A stretch of 11,368 nucleotides of DNA from CAZIMM01 sp964540415 (GTDB lineage: Bacteria > Bacillota > Clostridia > Oscillospirales > Acutalibacteraceae). The stretch lies in the NCBI GenBank assembly GCA_964540415.1, contig CAZIMM010000070.1:1-11368 (forward strand), in the 5' to 3' direction. Position numbers and translations under genes: made by a program. The notes beneath the pieces were generated by a model, which did not search any database, was not told the DNA's origin, and saw only the letters and a program-made list of their open reading frames with translations. Shown here piece after piece: positions 7,301 through 11,368 of the stretch; positions within the stretch are counted from its first letter, which is position 1; each line of letters opens with the position of its first letter.

Positions 7301-8891
7301 AGTTGTCCTCTTTGATGACTTCAATCTTGAGAGCATGGTTGAAAGATGCCTGACGGCTAACCGCCAGCAGAGCAACTATGCAACCTCGGGCACATTCGAG
7401 TACACTGTGACCACTCCGTCACTTGTTGAGGGCGAGGATCCCACAGTTGAGACCTTCACAGTCAACGCTGCAACAGCATGGAGCAATTATGTTGCTGCTC
7501 TTGATGCGGCTGCGACACTTGTCAAGAAGCCCTTGACAGTTTCCAACTTCAACGCTGCTGCTTACGAAACCGCTTCCGCGCTCCTTGAGCTGAGAACCAA
7601 AGAACTTGAAGCTTGCGCAGTTGCAGCAGGTATCGCTCCTCTTGAAGCTTCTTATGATGCAAAGACGCCCGACAATGAGAAGGACGCTGTCTACACAGAC
7701 GCCGGATATCATTTCTTCGGTTCTGAAGACTACCTCCTTTACACCTACGAGCGTTTCAACAGCTATAAGAGGAACGCAAGCAGGCTCATCAATTCCCAGT
7801 ATGTCCAGCTTGAAGAGCCGGCCGAAAACGCAACACCCGAAGAGATAGCAGCCTATGAAGAAGCTTATGCAAAGGCAGAAGCAGCTATCCCGACACTGAA
7901 GGCATTCGACATCACATATGCCCAGCATATGTATGACCTGACCTATGCACGTCTTCGTCCGGTAGCCGCAAGCACAACTTATCTTAAGTATGCTATCGAC
8001 GATGTTGAGGATTGGACAATCGGTTATGTCGCAGAGGATTACACCGTTAAGAGCTGGACAGCACTCCAGACTGCTATGGCTTTTGCGGAGAATATCTACA
8101 ACAACCGCACCGATCCAACCCTGCGTCAGTCCAAGGTCAACGAGGCACGTCGCGGCTTGATTGCAGCTTATAAAGGACTTCTCCTCGCCGCACTTGCTGC
8201 CGCCGACTATGTACAGCTTGATACCGCTATCACAGCCGCTCAGGTTTATACAAACAATCCGAACCTTGCCGATATTTATCAGCAGAGCGCAATCACTGCT
8301 CTGACCACTGCTCTGGCAAATGCTCAGAATTGCTCACGCGACCTGTTGCTTGAGGATCAGACAACAATTGATAATCTTGCAACCGCACTGAACCAGGCTG
8401 TCACAAATCTCCTTACGGCAGTCATTCCGGCAACAATCACTCCTCTCCTGTCCGGCGAAACCGGTCTCGGTTGGGATACTGTCCTCGATACCGACAACAA
8501 TCTCGCTTATGGTTTCGACTTCAGCCTTTCCGATCTCGCCTCGTTCTTCACTGCAACCGGCGGCGCTACCTTCACGGTCAGCATGTTTGACGGTTCATCT
8601 GTCGGAACAGGTTCTCAGGTTATTGTCAGGGACAGAAACAACAATGTCGTAGCAAATTACACGGTTGTTATCTTCGGTGACAACACCGGCGATGCTTTGT
8701 GCGACCCGAGTGACGTCATGAACATTAACAGCTACATCAACGGTGATACCGTTGAAGAGGATTACACAGAAGCTCAGATGAAGGCAAACGATTGCTACAG
8801 CGACGGTGTTGCAGATCCGAGTGACCTTATGATTCTCAACGGCTTCGTCAACGGCGATGTCATGGAACTGAGTCAGAACCCGACAGCGTAA
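4374..8891 (+). CDS. Large secreted multidomain protein with C-terminal dockerin-like domain (protein A)
   Basis: 1505 aa from TTG 4374. A classic signal peptide spans residues 1-27 (RK-rich start, LLSVLLAMVMIF core, cleavage after ANA). Residues 28 to about 680 are mainly helical with repeated aliphatic segments and match no fold I know. About 680-985 is beta-rich and Thr/Asn-rich. About 985-1355 is helical again with FIVAR-like stretches, clearest at about 1221-1270 and 1281-1351. A short beta module (about 1356-1434) leads into two EF-hand-like loops with ligand positions D1436/T1438/D1440/D1444/D1447 and D1473/Y1475/D1477/D1481/D1484, a type I dockerin-like pair. There is no catalytic motif, LPXTG sorting signal, S-layer homology repeat or C-terminal transmembrane helix. 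Asn is mostly AAC, a bias that may indicate high expression. It is probably exported and attached to a partner through the dockerin. The domain calls are by eye; the N-terminal function is unknown. Confidence 0.8.
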   Translation: MRKPFKLLSVLLAMVMIFSSVAVGANAAYSAYKDAALGTNFDSIDKAVFTTQQLSSIALDEVDRMLYAMDEEDKVIVIPVVNATLNLSSVDSALNSLQTIYDGSAWTAVKSILGDLGNLNWSALRPTRRTTAGKYDYDVIYCLFQFLYDNKAILVSYADKTLNIGTGISSLVGDSLDDFLDLPKLAKSLIYEQAYKVKPNDTQLASANLDVMVQDLIDKLLDEGEISLNKSLKYGLSISFDSPSDPTKNFVDIDNGSVYDLIETALQRYYNDLGVPVINTYAKLALRKLADVKYTTEPVTAADIDGGDESKTNIGAEFLNIDYVVPTHTFAPGDRIVDQFNNILGEVVNAMVLLPAGSTLTWQMGGNNLLITNLTNYIKEFLVNESMRNLLSDYVNLPTVEEINAMTLEELLVYLAKDILYRYLDYIVIPDDATTLRGVASYALLEFAAERVPSLDIRAKFAAGTYDYNNTNNGLLAIGSVLAVYYANAYTNMNLPYVDGNNNIIAFDATLASALTWALNNYGSILSFTSGITGVTATNVWAKLNEVIFGLIPATWLPAGKADVHTILFDSIIDAVFDLDPTPVLALLQRNTDASAELSKTTTVALINFVQKILNAVISGAIPGTFANFESILNYTALGNIVNGLVTGLYNRKVGLLTGALPIVCQVLDLTAEQELKESTIKIPQYIISATNNVTGKSISIRNETQGVNTGYTDTNGVKHRDDLYKYRIVSIAVSGANKGDVAVTYTANQEINGGTTVVFPITGNTTADTLLKFTITYNILDESGTNLTSSPISTDAYTYVSTTNPQNNYEFLTGIIGTAHASYNSISLKSTTASFIGSSDGWSGLKGEYGYVARQATVSPDHTIPANVTQTSFAATQGGNPVSWLISAYPTTGVPTTMQGNNTIVYLYNTELPEEVPALDEEGNPILDPETQLPTTRGPRFSDYYGTYLTTHVLNAPATSDMYPDQIGTITLNRTVVLFDDFNLESMVERCLTANRQQSNYATSGTFEYTVTTPSLVEGEDPTVETFTVNAATAWSNYVAALDAAATLVKKPLTVSNFNAAAYETASALLELRTKELEACAVAAGIAPLEASYDAKTPDNEKDAVYTDAGYHFFGSEDYLLYTYERFNSYKRNASRLINSQYVQLEEPAENATPEEIAAYEEAYAKAEAAIPTLKAFDITYAQHMYDLTYARLRPVAASTTYLKYAIDDVEDWTIGYVAEDYTVKSWTALQTAMAFAENIYNNRTDPTLRQSKVNEARRGLIAAYKGLLLAALAAADYVQLDTAITAAQVYTNNPNLADIYQQSAITALTTALANAQNCSRDLLLEDQTTIDNLATALNQAVTNLLTAVIPATITPLLSGETGLGWDTVLDTDNNLAYGFDFSLSDLASFFTATGGATFTVSMFDGSSVGTGSQVIVRDRNNNVVANYTVVIFGDNTGDALCDPSDVMNINSYINGDTVEEDYTEAQMKANDCYSDGVADPSDLMILNGFVNGDVMELSQNPTA

Positions 8892-8912
8892 CTCCTTTCC
8901 AATCTCAACGCG

Positions 8913-8949
8913 GCAGCCGCCGCAGGTCAGTAAAGCTTACGGCGGCTGC
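8913..8949 (+). repeat. GC-rich intercistronic hairpin between proteins A and B
   Basis: GCAGCCGCCG (8913-8922) pairs perfectly over 10 bp with CGGCGGCTGC (8940-8949). Within the 17-nt loop GTAA and TTAC can also pair if the outer helix is shortened by 1 bp. No T tract follows on either strand, so it is not a standard terminator. It lies between the A stop and the B ribosome binding site and may protect or process the mRNA, giving different levels of A and B. Confidence 0.65.
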
Positions 8950-8984
8950 ATAACTTTAAATGTCTCGGAAGGAGGCACAGATAT

Positions 8985-10067
8985 ATGAAATTTGCCAAAA
9001 GTGCAATAGTGTATGTCGTTGCGACAGCTCTCCTGTTGTCTTGTATGTGCATTCAGTCCTTTGCGGTCGGTACGCCGACAGGCAGCGAGGCCATGACCGT
9101 TTCGGTCGGCTTGAGCAACACTCAGGTGCAGCCGGGTGATGTCATAACTGTAACCCTGAATGTAATGAACAACTATTATGCTACTGCGCTGGCTTTTCCG
9201 GTGCTGTTTTCGAGCAGCTTCTTTGAATTGGTTGACGGGAGTGTAACTCCGTCAATTAACAACAGTACGGTGAACACCATTGCCGGAAGCCTGGACACAA
9301 ACACTTCTGTTGCCGATTTTATCCCGACTGGTTACAGTGCAAGCGAATATTCCGGAATCCTGATTCAGTGGGTTGCCGGGGTTTCACAGGGAACTATGGG
9401 CGTTTATAAGCAGGAGGCGGGAGCAGCTTGCTTCAGCTTCTCATTGCGTGTCCTTGCAGATGCAACAGGTTCATCCTCTGTTTTTGTTCCTGCGGAGTAT
9501 GATGACTTCTACAACATGGCTGTCAACAGTCCGACTGATGCCGGAACGGTTTACTACATCGACAATTTCTCATCAGCCCTTACCCTGACTCCCGCAAACG
9601 CACAGGTTGCCTCTGCCGATCCTTATATCGAAGCGGCAACGGGCTACAATGTTATGGTTGACGATGTGAACAACTATATTTACGGCTTTTCCGTTGACGG
9701 TTCAACCTTCAACTTCTCCTCACAGTTTGTTGCGGTGAACGGCTCGTTTTCAGTGTCAATGCCAAGCGGCTCTTTCGGAACCGGAACACTTGTCATGCTC
9801 AAAAACAGCGGCGGCACTGTGGTCAAGACTTATGAGGTTGTAATCTTCGGAGATCTCAGCGGCGACGGTCTGATTGACCCGAATGACATTATGTTGCTCA
9901 CATCGCATGTTAATGACTCTACGCTTGATGTGACAAGCCCAGCATATCTTTCAGCGGATCTTTCTGTTGATGATATTCTGGATCCCAGCGATATTATGAT
10001 CTTGACGGCTGTGGTCAACGGAGATGTTGCGTATTCAGCAATTTCACAGACACATCAGCCACAGTAA
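8985..10067 (+). CDS. Secreted cohesin-like plus dockerin-like protein (protein B)
   Basis: 360 aa. ATG 8985 follows AAGGAGG (8969-8975) at 9 nt. The signal peptide covers about residues 1-27, with a hydrophobic core VVATALLLSC and likely cleavage after SFA; LLSC at 17-20 is a poor lipobox, so a lipoprotein is possible but not favoured. Residues 36 to about 205 read as an all-beta domain with a cohesin-like opening (QPGDVITVTLNV then a NNYYATALAFPVLF strand and an S-FFELVDG segment) and a cohesin-like closing block (CFSFSLRVLADATGSSSVFV). Residues 215-288 form the short beta module also found in protein A. Residues 289 to about 350 are two Ca2+ loops, D290/S292/D294/D298/D301 and D325/S327/D329/D333/D336. 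A protein with both cohesin-like and dockerin-like parts would be an adaptor scaffoldin. The dockerin-like tail is clear; the cohesin call is inference from strand pattern. Confidence 0.75.
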   Translation: MKFAKSAIVYVVATALLLSCMCIQSFAVGTPTGSEAMTVSVGLSNTQVQPGDVITVTLNVMNNYYATALAFPVLFSSSFFELVDGSVTPSINNSTVNTIAGSLDTNTSVADFIPTGYSASEYSGILIQWVAGVSQGTMGVYKQEAGAACFSFSLRVLADATGSSSVFVPAEYDDFYNMAVNSPTDAGTVYYIDNFSSALTLTPANAQVASADPYIEAATGYNVMVDDVNNYIYGFSVDGSTFNFSSQFVAVNGSFSVSMPSGSFGTGTLVMLKNSGGTVVKTYEVVIFGDLSGDGLIDPNDIMLLTSHVNDSTLDVTSPAYLSADLSVDDILDPSDIMILTAVVNGDVAYSAISQTHQPQ

Positions 10068-10120
10068 AAACGGATATCTTGTTATTGGTTTCGGCAAACG
10101 AAATTAATATAGAAAATTTT

Positions 10121-10127
10121 AAGGAGG
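10121..10127 (+). promoter_or_regulatory. Ribosome binding site of protein C with long spacing
   Basis: AAGGAGG is a consensus Shine-Dalgarno sequence but lies 12 nt before ATG 10140, longer than the 8-9 nt in front of A and B. The start is still preferred because the signal peptide begins directly at it. The 72-nt gap after B holds no terminator. Confidence 0.6.
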
Positions 10128-10139
10128 AAAACATCACCT

Positions 10140-11368
10140 ATGAAATTGGCAAAAAAAGCGCTTTCCATTGTCCTTGCCTTGGCTTTGGCTTTTGGCGTTT
10201 TCGCTGTTGCTGCCAATGCAATCGATTACGACACCTCAGCTCTTGAGGCTGCAATCAATCGCGGCAAAAAGACAAGTGAAGGCGGCGAGCTTACCTACGG
10301 CCTTGAGGCTTATGTTCTCTCCGGAACCTTCGATTATTGGACTGCCCGGAAACAGGGCATTGCTCTGTTGACAAAAATTCAGGCAGGCACGGCAACAGAG
10401 ACACAGCAGCAGGTCGATGATCTTGCTACAACCATCAGCGATGCTCATGATGCTGCGACTTTTGTACGCAGGCAGATGAAGTATTACCTCAACCTTTACA
10501 CTGTTGCTGACACAGCATACGGAACAGATGCTACGCCTATTACCAATCCTTCTTCCGTTGCTCTCGGCAGCCTTATCAGAGTTGATGTCGGCATGCAGAA
10601 TAACTACTATGCCGGTGCATCTTCAACGGTTTTTGTCTTTGACGGCAATTACTTTGATCCCGTCAAACTTGATGGCAATTCTTTCACATACGGTGCGGTA
10701 AACGTTGCTTACGGTGCTATGTACAGACGTGTCGGTACCTCTTACGGTGTTGCATCGTATGATGACCCCGATGAAACGTACGCCCCCTCAACAACTGACC
10801 TTGCAGGCAACACACCTACCTATTTCTATCAGGCAACCTGTAACTCAACAAGCGGCCACGTTTCCAGAACAATCGCTGCTCAGAACCTCAAGCCCTTCCC
10901 GCAGGGATGGAAGGTTGCAGCAACAGAGGCTGCTGCAAAGGATGCCGAGCATGCACATTATAATGCGATTCGTATGGACCTTTCTCCCGACTCTGCTAAC
11001 TCAGATTCCTGGGGCGAGTTGGACACAATCTGCGATCAGATCGTTGCAACCTTCTATCTGAGACTTAAGGCTACTCCGGCAGCCGGAGCTGACGGCGTTG
11101 CCGACATCCAGATCCCGCAGGCTGCTCAGAGATCCACTGTCTACACATCCAACCATATGTTCTTGGGTGATATGCCCACACAGGCAATCACCACCAGCTT
11201 CATCAGTTATAATGATGATACTCTCTATGATTTCAGCGGCGCTAATGTCGTTGCTTATCAGACAGGCGGAACAGTGACTGAGAAATATGATGTCACTCAT
11301 AACCTCACCAACGTCACTGCCACAGCCGGAACGGCAGGCACAGATGTTGCCACACAGGGCACAGAGTA
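10140..11368 (+). CDS. Secreted FIVAR-like and cohesin-like protein, 3' truncated (protein C)
   Basis: The frame is open from ATG 10140 to the window end: 409 complete codons and two bases, so the C-terminus is not visible. The signal peptide is residues 1-27 (MKLAKKALS, then an LALALAFGVFAVA core, cleavage after ANA). Residues 28-108 are helical and resemble a FIVAR module (YDTSALEAAI at the start, TQQQVDDLATTISDAHDAA at the end). From about 140 to 350 the pattern is beta-rich and cohesin-like: GSLIRVDVGMQNNYYAG with FVFDGNYFDPVKLDG mirrors the matching block of protein B, and ATFYLRLKATPAAGADGVADI mirrors its closing block. C carries about 125 residues between these blocks (about 180-302) against about 62 in B (about 87-148), so it has an insertion of some 60 residues. 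It lies 72 nt after B without a terminator, so probably in the same operon. Whether it ends in a dockerin-like tail, a sorting signal or more repeats cannot be seen. The function is probably surface assembly or adhesion. Confidence 0.75.
   Translation, partial: MKLAKKALSIVLALALAFGVFAVAANAIDYDTSALEAAINRGKKTSEGGELTYGLEAYVLSGTFDYWTARKQGIALLTKIQAGTATETQQQVDDLATTISDAHDAATFVRRQMKYYLNLYTVADTAYGTDATPITNPSSVALGSLIRVDVGMQNNYYAGASSTVFVFDGNYFDPVKLDGNSFTYGAVNVAYGAMYRRVGTSYGVASYDDPDETYAPSTTDLAGNTPTYFYQATCNSTSGHVSRTIAAQNLKPFPQGWKVAATEAAAKDAEHAHYNAIRMDLSPDSANSDSWGELDTICDQIVATFYLRLKATPAAGADGVADIQIPQAAQRSTVYTSNHMFLGDMPTQAITTSFISYNDDTLYDFSGANVVAYQTGGTVTEKYDVTHNLTNVTATAGTAGTDVATQGTE

Noticed and set aside
8913..8949. 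Rho-independent terminator between A and B
   Set aside because: The stem is strong but is followed by ATAACTTTAAATG with no T run, so it does not meet the standard pattern.
9015..9065. Lipoprotein signal (LLSC) in protein B
   Set aside because: The -2 and -1 residues (L, S) fit poorly and the hydrophobic stretch continues to a normal SFA cleavage site, so an ordinary signal peptide is preferred.
10085..10113. Promoter TTGGTT-N17-TATAGA in front of protein C
   Set aside because: Both hexamers match only 4 of 6 and the start would lie about 20 nt before the ATG; in AT-rich sequence this is weak and co-transcription with B explains expression.

Overview
The window looks like a chromosomal piece of a Gram-positive, low-to-mid GC Clostridia genome, most likely an Oscillospirales/Ruminococcaceae-type gut anaerobe. 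The reasons are strong AAGGAGG-type ribosome binding sites, the comF-mreB-DUF4364 gene order, and large secreted proteins carrying dockerin-like Ca2+-binding tails and FIVAR-like helical modules. The genus assignment is inference; all genes in the window lie on the + strand.

Region 1 (1-3619) is a tight housekeeping/metabolic operon. It holds the 3' end of a comF-family phosphoribosyltransferase gene, then 1 nt later an MreB/Mbl-type actin with a TTG start, then 18 nt later a DUF4364 winged-helix protein, then 15 nt later araB (L-ribulokinase). It closes with a clear Rho-independent terminator at 3574-3616. No araA or araD lies beside araB.

Region 2 (3620-4373) is about 750 nt without a recognisable gene. 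It is AT-rich to about 4150. It contains small inverted repeats, a good -35 box embedded in a perfect 6-bp dyad (TTGACA-N6-TGTCAA, 4021-4038), and then a leader of roughly 320 nt. That leader has potential long-range pairing, two overlapping short ORFs of uncertain status, and a hairpin just ahead of the ribosome binding site of the next gene.

Region 3 (4374-11368, running off the end) is an accessory cluster of three secreted proteins, probably co-transcribed. Protein A (1505 aa) has a signal peptide, a long helix-rich region of unknown fold, a beta-rich region, FIVAR-like helices, a short beta module and a C-terminal dockerin-like pair of EF-hand loops. Protein B (360 aa) has a signal peptide, a cohesin-like beta-sandwich, the same short beta module and the same dockerin-like tail. 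Protein C (at least 409 aa, truncated by the window) has a signal peptide, a FIVAR-like segment and a cohesin-like domain that shares an NNYYA-containing block with B.

The most interesting reading of the window is a divergent cohesin/dockerin-style surface assembly system. It lacks any recognisable glycoside hydrolase and may be structural or adhesive rather than a classical cellulosome. That interpretation rests on motif reading only and needs structure prediction and homology searches to confirm.
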